A DNA stretch of 64,000 nt, taken from positions 19,723 through 83,722 of the forward strand of contig CAMFIE010000018.1 of the NCBI GenBank assembly GCA_945952315.1, in the 5' to 3' direction. The first letter of the stretch is position 1; each line of letters begins with the position of its first letter. This stretch comes from an uncultured Rhizobium sp. GTDB taxonomy: Bacteria; Pseudomonadota; Alphaproteobacteria; Rhizobiales; Rhizobiaceae. The translations under genes and the position numbers were made by a program. The notes below the pieces were generated by a model. It worked only from the letters and a program-made list of their open reading frames with translations, did not search any database and was not told the origin of the DNA. Below are positions 50,196 through 61,722 of this stretch, in pieces.

Positions 50196-51470
50196 ATGGC
50201 ACGCATCGTGATGAAATTTGGCGGCACTTCCGTTGCCAATCTCGACCGTATTCACAATGTGGCCCGTCACGTCAAACGCGAGGTGGATGCGGGCCATGAG
50301 GTGGCGGTGGTCGTTTCCGCCATGTCCGGCAAGACCAACGAGCTGGTGGACTGGGTGCAGACCATGCCGAAGGTGACCGGCGCTGACAGCCCTTTTTACG
50401 ATGCGCGCGAATATGATGCGGTGGTTGCCTCCGGCGAGCTGGTCACGGCTGGCCTTCTGGCGATTGCGCTGCAGTCGATGGGCATCAATGCCCGCTCCTG
50501 GCAGGGCTGGCAGATCCCGATCCGCACCGACAGCGCCCATGGGGCAGCGCGTATTCTCGAGATCGACGGTTCGGAAATGATCCGCAGGATGGGCGAAGGC
50601 CAGGTCGCCGTGGTTGCCGGGTTCCAGGGGCTCGGGCCGGATAACCGTGTGGCAACGCTTGGCCGCGGCGGCTCCGATACGTCGGCCGTTGCCATTGCCG
50701 CTGCCGTGAAGGCCGACCGTTGCGATATCTACACGGACGTGGATGGTGTCTATACCACCGACCCGCGCATCGAGCCGAAGGCACGCCGCCTGAAGAAGAT
50801 TGCCTTCGAGGAAATGCTCGAGATGGCATCGCTCGGCGCCAAGGTGCTGCAGGTGCGCTCGGTGGAGCTTGCCATGGTGCACAAGGTACGCACTTTCGTG
50901 CGCTCCAGTTTCGAAGACCCCGATGCGCCGGGCATGGGTGATCTGATCAACCCGCCCGGAACGCTGATTTGTGACGAGGAAGAGATCGTGGAACAGGAAG
51001 TCGTAACCGGCATTGCCTATGCCAAGGATGAAGCCCAGATTTCGCTGCGCCGCCTCGCCGACCGGCCGGGCGTTTCGGCCGCCATTTTCGGTCCGCTGGC
51101 CGAAGCCCATATCAATGTCGACATGATCGTGCAGAACATTTCGGAAGATGGTTCGCGCACCGACATGACCTTCACCGTGCCCTCCGGCGATCTGGAAAAG
51201 GCAAAGAAGGTTCTGGCCGATAACAAGGACAAGATCGGCTACGACGTGGCCCAGAGCGAAAGCGGTCTCGTCAAGGTGTCGGTGATCGGCATCGGCATGC
51301 GCAGCCATGCCGGTGTTGCCGCTTCCGCCTTCCGCGCGCTCGCCGACAAGGGTATCAACATCAAGGCGATCACCACGTCTGAAATCAAGATTTCGATCCT
51401 GATTGACGGCGCCTATGCAGAACTTGCAGTGCGCACTTTGCATTCCTGCTACGGTCTCGATAAAAGCTGA
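50196..51470 (+). CDS. lysC: Aspartate kinase
   Basis: A 424-residue monofunctional aspartokinase, first enzyme of the lysine, threonine and methionine pathway. KFGGTSV at residues 5-11 binds ATP, GRGGSDTSAVAIAAA is the second nucleotide motif, and two C-terminal ACT domains (about 265-335 and 345-415, with GSRTDMTFTVP and IGMRSHAGVAASAF) mediate feedback control. It begins the conserved lysC-ptsP-prfA-prmC stretch, 83 bases before ptsP. Confidence 0.97.
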   Translation: MARIVMKFGGTSVANLDRIHNVARHVKREVDAGHEVAVVVSAMSGKTNELVDWVQTMPKVTGADSPFYDAREYDAVVASGELVTAGLLAIALQSMGINARSWQGWQIPIRTDSAHGAARILEIDGSEMIRRMGEGQVAVVAGFQGLGPDNRVATLGRGGSDTSAVAIAAAVKADRCDIYTDVDGVYTTDPRIEPKARRLKKIAFEEMLEMASLGAKVLQVRSVELAMVHKVRTFVRSSFEDPDAPGMGDLINPPGTLICDEEEIVEQEVVTGIAYAKDEAQISLRRLADRPGVSAAIFGPLAEAHINVDMIVQNISEDGSRTDMTFTVPSGDLEKAKKVLADNKDKIGYDVAQSESGLVKVSVIGIGMRSHAGVAASAFRALADKGINIKAITTSEIKISILIDGAYAELAVRTLHSCYGLDKS

Positions 51471-51553
51471 TTTGTGGTCCTGCTTCGGCAGGGCTTGACA
51501 CCGGCCGCCAACCGGCGCCGGATGAGGGGATTGAGACCTTAGGAGCCTACGCG

Positions 51554-53821
51554 ATGAGAGACCTGTCTGCGGGTCCGCGCGTTCTTCTCAAGCGGCTTCG
51601 CGAATTGATGGCGGAGCCGCTCGAGCCACAGGAGCGCCTCGACCGGATTGTTCGCCAGATCGCCCAGAACATGGTGGCGGAGGTGTGCTCGGTCTATGTG
51701 CTCCGCGCTGACGGCGTGCTCGAGCTCTATGCCACCGAAGGTCTGAACAAGGGCGCCGTGCACCTTGCGCAATTGCAGATGGGCCAGGGCCTCGTCGGCA
51801 CGATTGCAGCGAGCGCACAGCCGCTGAACCTCTCCGACGCGCAGTCGCATCCCGCTTATCGCTATCTGCCGGAAACCGGCGAAGAAGTGTTTCACTCCTT
51901 CCTCGGCGTGCCGATCCTGCGTGCCGGCCGCTCGCTCGGCGTTCTGGTCGTCCAGAACAAGGCGATGCGCAACTATCGCGAAGACGAGCTGGAAGCTCTT
52001 GAAACCACCGCCATGGTGCTGGCCGAAATGGTCGCGACCGGCGAGCTCAAGAAGATCACCAAGCCGGGGCTGGAGCTTGATCTCACCCGACCGGTCACCA
52101 TCGATGGCGATGGCTACAATGACGGTATCGGCCTTGGCCATGTGGTGCTGCACGAACCGCGCATCGTCGTCACCAATCTTCTGAATGAAGATACCGAAAA
52201 GGAAATCCAGCGGCTTGCCGATGCGATGGGGTCGCTGCGCATTTCCATCGATGACATGCTGTCGCGCCGTGAGGTTTCGATGGAGGGCGAGCATCGCGAG
52301 GTGCTCGAGACCTACCGGATGTTTGCCCATGACCGAGGCTGGGTGCGGCGTCTGGAAGAGGCGATCCGCAACGGTCTGACCGCCGAAGCCGCTGTCGAGA
52401 AGGTGCAGAGCGATACCCGCGCCCGGATGATGCGTCTGACCGATCCCTATCTGCGCGAGCGCATGCATGATCTCGATGATCTTGCCAACCGGCTTCTGCG
52501 CCAGCTGACCGGCTACGGCTCGAAGGCGGCAGGCGAATCGCTGCCGTTCGATTCGATCATCGTCGCGCGGGCCATGGGGGCGGCCGAGCTGCTGGATTAT
52601 CCGCGCACCAATATTCGCGGACTGATCCTCGAGGAAGGGGCTGTCACGTCCCATATCGTCATCGTTGCCCGGGCAATGGGCATTCCCGTTGTTGGGCAGG
52701 CGGCAGGCGTGGTTGCGCTTGCCGAGAACGGTGACGCGATCATCATCGATGGTGAAGAGGGCAAGGTCCATCTGCGTCCGCTGATGGATCTGCAGAAGAG
52801 CTACGAGGAGAAGGTTCGCTTCCGCGCCCGTCGTCAGGAACAGTTCCGGGCGTTGCGCGATGTCGAGCCGGTGACCCGCGATGGACACCGCATCAGCCTG
52901 CTGATGAATGCCGGCCTGCTGGTCGATCTGCCGCAGCTGGTGGAAAGCGGTGCCGAGGGTATCGGCCTTTTCCGCACCGAGCTGCAGTTCATGATCGCCT
53001 CCACGCTGCCGAAGCTCGAGGAGCAGGAAGAGTTCTACCGTAATGTGATCCGTCAGGCTGCGGGCCGCCCGGTCACCTTCCGGACGCTCGATATCGGTGG
53101 CGACAAGGTCGTCTCCTATTTCCGTTCCCAGGAAGAGGAAAACCCGGCGCTTGGCTGGCGGGCGATCCGCCTTTCGCTGGATCGGCCCGGTTTGCTGCGC
53201 ACCCAGTTGCGCGCGCTTCTGAAGGCGTCTGCCGGAGCGGATCTGAAGATGATGATCCCGATGGTCACGGAGGTTTCGGAAATCCGCAAGGTCCGGGACT
53301 TCTTCCAGAAGGAAGTGCAGCATCTGTCGAAATTCGGCCATCAGCTGCCCAAGCGCCTGCAGTTCGGCGCGATGCTGGAAGTGCCGGCCCTGATGTGGCA
53401 GCTCGACGAGCTGATGCAGGAGGTGGATTTCGTCTCCGTCGGGTCCAACGATCTTTTCCAGTTCTCGATGGCGGTTGATCGCGGCAATGCCCGCGTTTCG
53501 GATCGCTTCGATATTCTGGGGCGGCCTTTCCTGCGCATCCTGCGGGACATCGTGCGCGCCGCCGAACGCAACCAGACACCGGTGACGCTCTGTGGCGAGA
53601 TGGCGGGCAAGCCCTTGTCCTCCATGGCGCTGTTCGGCCTCGGCTTCCGTTCGGTCTCTATGTCGCCTGCCTCGATCGGCCCGGTCAAGGCCATGCTTCT
53701 CGGTCTCGATGTGGGCAAGCTCGCCGACATGATGAATGCCGCCCTTGACGAGGTGCACTCCACCATTCCGATGCGGGAACTGCTTGCGCGCTTTGCGGAA
53801 GCCAACAATATCCCGCTCTGA
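51554..53821 (+). CDS. ptsP: PTS-Ntr phosphoenolpyruvate-protein phosphotransferase (EI-Ntr)
   Basis: A 755-residue EI-Ntr. The N-terminal GAF domain (about 20-160) is the sensor for nitrogen status in this family; then comes the EI N domain with catalytic His367 in AVTSHIVIVAR, and the PEP-binding TIM barrel (GLFRTELQFM, TFRTLDIGGDK, SVGSNDLFQFSMAVDRGN, LCGEMAG). It phosphorylates NPr and through it EIIA-Ntr, regulating potassium, nitrogen and carbon responses. The last gene neighbour prfA starts 32 bases later. Confidence 0.96.
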   Translation: MRDLSAGPRVLLKRLRELMAEPLEPQERLDRIVRQIAQNMVAEVCSVYVLRADGVLELYATEGLNKGAVHLAQLQMGQGLVGTIAASAQPLNLSDAQSHPAYRYLPETGEEVFHSFLGVPILRAGRSLGVLVVQNKAMRNYREDELEALETTAMVLAEMVATGELKKITKPGLELDLTRPVTIDGDGYNDGIGLGHVVLHEPRIVVTNLLNEDTEKEIQRLADAMGSLRISIDDMLSRREVSMEGEHREVLETYRMFAHDRGWVRRLEEAIRNGLTAEAAVEKVQSDTRARMMRLTDPYLRERMHDLDDLANRLLRQLTGYGSKAAGESLPFDSIIVARAMGAAELLDYPRTNIRGLILEEGAVTSHIVIVARAMGIPVVGQAAGVVALAENGDAIIIDGEEGKVHLRPLMDLQKSYEEKVRFRARRQEQFRALRDVEPVTRDGHRISLLMNAGLLVDLPQLVESGAEGIGLFRTELQFMIASTLPKLEEQEEFYRNVIRQAAGRPVTFRTLDIGGDKVVSYFRSQEEENPALGWRAIRLSLDRPGLLRTQLRALLKASAGADLKMMIPMVTEVSEIRKVRDFFQKEVQHLSKFGHQLPKRLQFGAMLEVPALMWQLDELMQEVDFVSVGSNDLFQFSMAVDRGNARVSDRFDILGRPFLRILRDIVRAAERNQTPVTLCGEMAGKPLSSMALFGLGFRSVSMSPASIGPVKAMLLGLDVGKLADMMNAALDEVHSTIPMRELLARFAEANNIPL

Positions 53822-53853
53822 TTTCATCCCTTACACTTGCGGAGCTTTGACCC

Positions 53854-54933
53854 TTGGCGAAACTGCCTGTCGACAAGATGCGCGAACTGGAACGCCGCTT
53901 CGGCGAGATCGAGGCGCGCATGTCTGCGGGGCCGGCCGCCGATGTCTATGTAAAGCTTGCCTCCGAGTATTCGGAACTGCAGCCCGTGGTGGGCAAGATC
54001 CGCCAGTACCAGAAGGCGCTTGCGGAAAAGGCAGATCTCGAGGAGCTGCTCGCCGACAGGGATACAGACCGCGAGATGCGGGAGATCGCCGCCATTGAGC
54101 TGCCCGAACTTGGTCCGCGGATCGATGCGCTGGAAAAGGATATCCAGATCCTGCTGCTGCCCAAGGATGCGGCCGATGAAAAGAGCGCAATCGTCGAAAT
54201 CCGCGCCGGAACCGGCGGCTCCGAAGCGGCTCTTTTCGCCGGTGACCTGTTCCGCATGTATGAGCGTTTTGCCTCTGCCAATCACTGGCGTGTCGAGGTG
54301 CTTTCCGCATCCGAAGGCGAAGCGGGTGGCTATAAGGAAATCATCGCGACGATTACCGGCAAGGGCGTGTTCTCGCGGCTGAAATTCGAATCCGGCGTGC
54401 ACCGGGTGCAGCGCGTGCCGGAAACCGAGGCGAGCGGGCGTATTCACACCTCTGCGGCAACGGTGGCTGTCTTGCCAGAAGCCGAAGAGATCGATATCGA
54501 GATCCGTCCCGAGGATATCCGCATCGACACGATGCGCTCGTCGGGTGCCGGTGGCCAGCATGTGAACACCACCGACAGCGCGGTGCGCATCACCCATCTT
54601 CCGACCGGCATCATCGTGACCAGCTCGGAGAAATCGCAGCACCAGAATAGGGCAAAGGCCATGCAGGTGCTGCGTTCGCGGCTCTATGACATGGAGCGGC
54701 AGCGGGCCGAAAGCGAACGTTCGGCCGACCGCAAGAGCCAGGTGGGCTCCGGTGACCGTTCCGAGCGCATCCGCACCTATAACTTCCCGCAAGGCCGCGT
54801 TACCGATCACCGCATCAACCTGACGCTCTACAAGCTCGACCGGATGATGATGGGTGAAATCGATGAAGTGGTGGATGCGCTGCTGGCCGATTATCAGGCA
54901 GGCCAGCTCGCCCAGCTTGGCGAGCAGCCGTGA
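53854..54933 (+). CDS. prfA: Peptide chain release factor 1
   Basis: A 359-residue class I release factor reading UAA and UAG. The GGQ motif is at residues 233-235 in [11 protein letters not shown], and the codon-recognition P-x-T tripeptide is PET in [10 protein letters not shown]. Translation begins at TTG 53854, chosen because the TTG is preceded by GGAG at the right distance and directly leads into [12 protein letters not shown]; no ATG fits. Its stop overlaps the GTG start of prmC (GTGA), so the factor and its methylase are coupled. Confidence 0.96.
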   Translation: MAKLPVDKMRELERRFGEIEARMSAGPAADVYVKLASEYSELQPVVGKIRQYQKALAEKADLEELLADRDTDREMREIAAIELPELGPRIDALEKDIQILLLPKDAADEKSAIVEIRAGTGGSEAALFAGDLFRMYERFASANHWRVEVLSASEGEAGGYKEIIATITGKGVFSRLKFESGVHRVQRVPETEASGRIHTSAATVAVLPEAEEIDIEIRPEDIRIDTMRSSGAGGQHVNTTDSAVRITHLPTGIIVTSSEKSQHQNRAKAMQVLRSRLYDMERQRAESERSADRKSQVGSGDRSERIRTYNFPQGRVTDHRINLTLYKLDRMMMGEIDEVVDALLADYQAGQLAQLGEQP

Positions 54934-55799
54934 GCGGCGAGCACACCCTTGGAGCCTTGCTCGGCATGCTGCGGCAGCGCTTTTCCGGGGCCGGATTGGC
55001 CGATGCGGCCAACGATGCCCGCCATCTTTTGTGCGGCCTGCTGGAGATCTCGCCCACCACGCTGCTTGTCGATCCGGATCGGATCGTTTCCGCTGCAGAC
55101 GCGGAGCGCATCGAAACGGCAGCGGCCCGCAGGCTGAACCGTGAACCGGTTCACCGGATCCTCGGCGCGCGGGAATTCTTCGGACTGTCGCTTTCACTTT
55201 CGCCGGAAACACTTGAGCCACGCCCCGATACCGAAATGCTGGTGGAACGTGCACTCTTTCACCTCGGGTCTGTACTCAAGGCAAAGGGCAAGGCCCGGAT
55301 CGTCGATTTCGGCACGGGCACCGGGGCAATCGCGCTTGCGATCCTCAGCCAGTATCCGGATGTGGAAGCCGTCGGCGTCGATATTTCCGAAGATGCCCTT
55401 CTGACGGCGAAAGGCAATGCGGAACGCCTCGGCCTTCAGGCGCGTTTCAGCACCCACAGGGGCAACTGGGCCGAAGGGCTGGTCGGTCCCTTCGACATGA
55501 TCCTCTCCAATCCGCCCTATATTCCGACGGCTGTGGTGCGAAACCTGGAGCCGGAGGTGCGGCTCTTTGATCCGCAGGCGGCTCTTGATGGGGGGAAAGA
55601 CGGGCTTGATGCCTATCGCATTCTCGCCCGCAGCCTGCCGCCGTTGATGACGGCCGATGGCCTCGTGCTGCTCGAAATCGGCTATGACCAGAAAGACAGC
55701 GTCACCGCACTCTTCGAGGCCGAAGGCCTTTGCCGCATCGAAGCGATGCGGGACTATGGCGATAACGACCGCGTGCTTGTATTCCGCCATGGCGGCTGA
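54930..55799 (+). CDS. prmC: Release factor glutamine N5-methyltransferase
   Basis: A 289-residue SAM-dependent methylase that modifies the Gln of the GGQ motif in release factors. The SAM-binding [13 protein letters not shown] and the catalytic NPPYIP are clear, preceded by the helical N-terminal substrate-binding domain and LEPRPDTE. It starts with GTG overlapping prfA by 4 bases. An ordinary, full-length member of the family. Confidence 0.95.
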   Translation: MSGEHTLGALLGMLRQRFSGAGLADAANDARHLLCGLLEISPTTLLVDPDRIVSAADAERIETAAARRLNREPVHRILGAREFFGLSLSLSPETLEPRPDTEMLVERALFHLGSVLKAKGKARIVDFGTGTGAIALAILSQYPDVEAVGVDISEDALLTAKGNAERLGLQARFSTHRGNWAEGLVGPFDMILSNPPYIPTAVVRNLEPEVRLFDPQAALDGGKDGLDAYRILARSLPPLMTADGLVLLEIGYDQKDSVTALFEAEGLCRIEAMRDYGDNDRVLVFRHGG

Positions 55800-56306
55800 C
55801 TGCTGCATCGCACTATTTTGCGGGGTTGTTCGAGAAAGTGCTTGGATTTCCGGCAGAAGCGCGATAGTTTCCGCTCACGTACCGGGCAGAGGGGGTGGAC
55901 GAAGATTCGTCCAGTTTCATTCAGCCAAGGGGAAGGCTTCGTTGGGAGCCGATGCGGCAGAAATTTCCGGCACGTGAATCAGTCATCTCGACCCTGAGGC
56001 CAGGCGGTGCGCATAAGCCGCTCTCAAGCCTTGTGATCTGCTGCGGCAATCCTTCGCGGCTTTGGTCAAAACCGAGAGGCGCAGCCGGTTTCCACTTCGG
56101 GAACGGGACGCGCCCCGATGCAGTATAATTCGGTCCGGGCAACCGCGGGACGACCCGCCTTTGTCGCAGACGCAAGCGTTTTCCCTCCGGGCATGGTTTT
56201 TGAGCCGGTTTCGGAAAAGGGCGCTCCACAACCGGTTTTCGGTGGCCGCAATGTGCCGCCCCGTGGCCGGATGACCTATCACAACGAGAATACAGGTGAG
56301 CATTCG
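55800..56306. other. 507-bp intergenic region with an 18-bp palindrome
   Basis: No credible gene lies here. The notable item is TGGACGAA-GA-TTCGTCCA (55896-55913), a perfect 8-2-8 palindrome that could be an operator or a short RNA hairpin in the DUF4167 leader. An open frame runs into the DUF4167 gene from 56118 but its residues do not resemble the family, so it is taken as leader. Confidence 0.45.
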
Positions 56307-57113
56307 ATGAGGCCAGGACAGCAGAACAAGCGTGGTCGCGGGCGTGGCAACAACAATAACAATGGCAATGGCAACAATTTCAACCGCAAGGGCCAGAACC
56401 CGCTGACGCGGACCTATGACAGCTCCGGCCCCGACGTGAAGATCCGTGGCACTGCCCAGCATATCGCTGAAAAATATGCCGCTCTTGCCCGTGATGCCCA
56501 AAGCTCCGGCGACCGCGTCATGGCGGAAAACTACCTTCAGCATGCCGAACACTATAACCGCATCATTGCGGCTGCGCAGGCGCAGATGCAGGAGCGCTTC
56601 CAGCGCGACGACCGCAATGACTACGGCGACGACATGGATGGCAATGACGGTTCGGATGTCGCCGACGGTGCCGATGGTGCTGATGACGGTGAACAGCCGC
56701 AGATCCAGCCGATCGCTCGTGAAGAACGCCAGCCGCGGGAAGAGCGCCAGCCCCGCGAGGATCGCCAGCCCCGCGAAGATCGTCAGCCTCGCCGGGAGCG
56801 TGAGCACAATCGCGACCGGGACGGAAACCGCGAACAGCGCGACCATAACCGGGATCGCAACCGTGACCGCAATCCGGCTTCCCAGCCGGTTGCAGCGCAG
56901 CCGCAGCCGGTGATTGATGACAGCACCCCGCAGCCGGTTATCGAAGGCACGCCGGTGGAAGTGGCGATGGAAGCACCGGAGGGGGATGCAACGCCGCGTG
57001 CTGCTGCAACGCGCCGCCGTGGCCCCGCAACGCGTCCGCGCCGTCAGCCGCGCACGGCAGAAGGCGATGCTGCTCCGGCCGAGTCTGCGCCCGCGCTGGC
57101 CGAAAGCGAATAA
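56307..57113 (+). CDS. DUF4167 domain protein with a low-complexity charged tail
   Basis: A 268-residue basic/acidic protein. The N-terminal 85 residues (after an RGRGNNNNNGNGNN stretch) hold DUF4167, seen as NPLTRTYDSSGPDVKIRGTA and the helix pair AEKYAALARDAQSSGDR and AENYLQHAEHYNRI. The rest is disordered, with an acidic segment, four ERQPRE-type repeats, Arg/Asp-rich stretches and a Pro/Ala tail. The family is conserved in Rhizobiales and its function is unknown; RNA binding is suggested by the RGR and Arg-rich repeats only as inference. A terminator follows. Confidence 0.88.
   Translation: MRPGQQNKRGRGRGNNNNNGNGNNFNRKGQNPLTRTYDSSGPDVKIRGTAQHIAEKYAALARDAQSSGDRVMAENYLQHAEHYNRIIAAAQAQMQERFQRDDRNDYGDDMDGNDGSDVADGADGADDGEQPQIQPIAREERQPREERQPREDRQPREDRQPRREREHNRDRDGNREQRDHNRDRNRDRNPASQPVAAQPQPVIDDSTPQPVIEGTPVEVAMEAPEGDATPRAAATRRRGPATRPRRQPRTAEGDAAPAESAPALAESE
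56721..56792 (+). repeat. Four 18-bp tandem repeats within the DUF4167 gene
   Basis: Units at 56721, 56739, 56757 and 56775 share the pattern GARGA(A/T)CGYCAGCCYCGC with small changes and encode E-(E/D)-R-Q-P-R four times. They keep the reading frame, so copy number may vary between strains without breaking the gene. Confidence 0.85.
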
Positions 57114-57135
57114 GGCTTTCAAGCGCTTTTACATA

Positions 57136-57165
57136 AGCCCGGTGCAGCCATGCGCCGGGCTTTTT
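57136..57165 (+). terminator. Rho-independent terminator after the DUF4167 gene
   Basis: AGCCCGGTGCA (57136-57146) pairs with TGCGCCGGGCT (57151-57161) through one T-G wobble around the loop GCCA, and a run of five T follows. It is 22 bases after the stop. Confidence 0.9.
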
Positions 57166-57210
57166 CATGCGCCTTGCATTTCGATGAGGCAAACCTTATA
57201 TTCAGGGAGT

Positions 57211-57240
57211 GTCAGGTGGGTGCGTCAACATCCACCTGAC
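57211..57240. other. Hairpin in the DUF4167-clpB intergenic region
   Basis: GTCAGGTGGGTG (57211-57222) and CATCCACCTGAC (57229-57240) form a 12-base stem with one G-T pair and a six-base loop. It has no T tract. It is followed by about 130 AT-rich bases (57241-57375) that stand out from the surrounding DNA; no gene was recognised there. The whole gap from 57114 to 57632 appears non-coding. Confidence 0.55.
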
Positions 57241-57538
57241 TGCTTTATATACTCTGTTTCGTAATCTAGATCAGAAGGGTTCAGCTTCTATCAGATTTTT
57301 GAAACGTAAGCGTGATGCTTATGGGCTTTGGCCGCAAGATATTCTAAATTAGCTTTGAATCTAATAATTGTCCATGGTTGAAGGTGCGCCGTTTGTCAGG
57401 TGTTCCCGGATGAAAAATTTGCACGGCGAAGCCAGAAGCTCTTCAAAACAAACCCTACCTTTCCCATATCAAAAGAGAAGGGCAGGAAGCGGCATGCCGC
57501 ACTTGACCCGTAAGCGAAGTGAGCCGCACAGTGTTGGT

Positions 57539-57565
57539 CTTGCGGCTCGAACGGCCTGCCATGAT
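57539..57565 (+). promoter_or_regulatory. Possible sigma-32 (RpoH)-type promoter for clpB
   Basis: CTTG at 57539-57542 and CCATGAT at 57559-57565 are 16 bases apart, loosely fitting the alphaproteobacterial heat-shock promoter pattern. It lies 68 bases before the clpB start. Evidence is short-motif only. Confidence 0.4.
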
Positions 57566-57632
57566 TTGGGGGCTGATCCGGAACCATCACCTGCGTGCCG
57601 ATGACGGGCGCGGTGAATGAAGGAGTGAGAGT

Positions 57633-60236
<2,604 letters not shown>

Positions 60237-60265
60237 ACGGCCTGCCGTTTTCCATTACAAGGTCC

Positions 60266-60297
60266 CGGGGAGCGCACTGTCGTGCGCTCCCCGATTT
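60266..60297 (+). terminator. Rho-independent terminator after clpB
   Basis: A perfect 12-base stem, CGGGGAGCGCAC (60266-60277) and GTGCGCTCCCCG (60282-60293), closes over TGTC and is followed by ATTTT. Confidence 0.93.
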
Positions 60298-60421
60298 TCA
60301 TGTGGGGATGTCCGCAACCCGATGCCTGTGAATTTCGCGGTATTGGTGCGTGAGTCCATTGACATATTCGAATGACAGGCAATGATGGTGGTAGCTCCAG
60401 TGCGTATTCTGGGAGGTCCCG

Positions 60422-61702
60422 GTGGTTGCGACAACCCTGATATTCGATCAAAGAATTGGCCAACCCGGCAGGCAGTCCGTCAACCTGTTTGGCAGTGTGG
60501 TCGAAATCAGCGCGGATCGGGCAAAGGATACCCTTACGGTTCACAGCAGCTTCTGCGACTGGCAGGACATGCCTGTGCAGATAATCATCCGGGATGTTCA
60601 TCTTTCGGCGGGCGACCTTTACTCCGTGGCAGGCAACGATTTCTGGTCCTTTTTCATGGCCGCCTGGATCACGGATCAGGGTGCGATCGAGACCCGGCTG
60701 TTCGGTCGCGACGGCAGCCTCCTCGCCCAGCATGACATCAGCGGTGAAAAAGGCATCGTTCGCGGTAACCTGTTTCTTCTGCCGATCGTCCTTTCAGGGC
60801 AGGATGATGCCGCCCTGCTGTTCTGGACAGAAACAGTGGGTGGGAACACCGCGCTTTACAGCCAGCGCCTGCTGCATGGAAAACCGCTTGAGGCTGCAAG
60901 TCGACTTGCCGACGGACTGGATCAGCGGCAGCCGGTGGAAATCCATACGCTTGTGGATGGCAACACCGTGCTCTTCTGGCAGGATCGTTTGGGAAATCTG
61001 GCGGGCAAGACCTATTATGGCCATAGCTCCATCCAGAAATCTCCTCTCATGCAATATGAAAAAACCGGGGAAGGCCTGCTCGAAAAGGATGTCTATCAGC
61101 CACCGCCGCCCTTGCCGGATCCGATTGCAAAATTGGTCGAAACGCCGACTCCGGTAACCGGGCCGCTGAACATCACGGGGTCCGATGGTGCCGACATTCT
61201 GGACGGTTCAGGCGGCAAGGATCACATCAGGGGTGGGAAAGGCGACGACAAGCTTGTTGGCAAGGATGGCGATGACTGGCTGGATGGCGGCCTCGGCAAG
61301 GATATCCTTACCGGCGGGCAGGGCAGTGACAAATTCGTCTTCGGCGCCGGCTTCGTGCCCAAGGGCATTGTCTCCCGCGGCATGATCAATGCCAGCGCGG
61401 ATGAAATCACCGATTTTGTCAGCGGGGAAGACAAGATCGTGCTGAGCCTGCATGCGTTCCATGAAATTGCAGGCAAGATCGGTGGAGGCTTGACGGCAGA
61501 CCAGTTCCGGCTCGGTGACTATGCCACCACATCCGCCCAACGCATTCTCTATGACAAGGCAAAAGGCGAAATCTGGTATGACGAAAACGGGAATGCCTCT
61601 GTCACCGATCCAGGTGTTGGCACATGGACGGGCCGTGCCCATCTCGCCACGCTGAAACCCGGGACCGAACTCAAATACAGCGATTTCGAATTTATTGCCT
61701 GA
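60422..61702 (+). CDS. RTX calcium-binding repeat protein, predicted type I secreted
   Basis: A 426-residue protein without an N-terminal signal. Residues 1-225 are a beta-rich domain not recognised; a proline-rich linker PPPPLPDP (about 224-231) leads to RTX nonapeptides at about 250-305 ([29 protein letters not shown]). The remainder, with [18 protein letters not shown], is the usual C-terminal M10/RTX-like secretion region. Such proteins bind calcium outside the cell after type I export; no exporter genes are adjacent. Start is GTG 60422 with GGGAGG in front. The N-terminal activity is unknown. Confidence 0.85.
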   Translation: MVATTLIFDQRIGQPGRQSVNLFGSVVEISADRAKDTLTVHSSFCDWQDMPVQIIIRDVHLSAGDLYSVAGNDFWSFFMAAWITDQGAIETRLFGRDGSLLAQHDISGEKGIVRGNLFLLPIVLSGQDDAALLFWTETVGGNTALYSQRLLHGKPLEAASRLADGLDQRQPVEIHTLVDGNTVLFWQDRLGNLAGKTYYGHSSIQKSPLMQYEKTGEGLLEKDVYQPPPPLPDPIAKLVETPTPVTGPLNITGSDGADILDGSGGKDHIRGGKGDDKLVGKDGDDWLDGGLGKDILTGGQGSDKFVFGAGFVPKGIVSRGMINASADEITDFVSGEDKIVLSLHAFHEIAGKIGGGLTADQFRLGDYATTSAQRILYDKAKGEIWYDENGNASVTDPGVGTWTGRAHLATLKPGTELKYSDFEFIA

Positions 61703-61722
61703 GCCGGCTTCCCTGACGCGGC

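Noticed and set aside
51539..53827. Long minus-strand open frame across ptsP
   Set aside because: Exactly mirrors ptsP and lacks recognisable domains or a ribosome site.
57368..57604. 78-codon frame before clpB
   Set aside because: Composition is unlike a protein, it has no ribosome site, and it overlaps the presumed clpB promoter.
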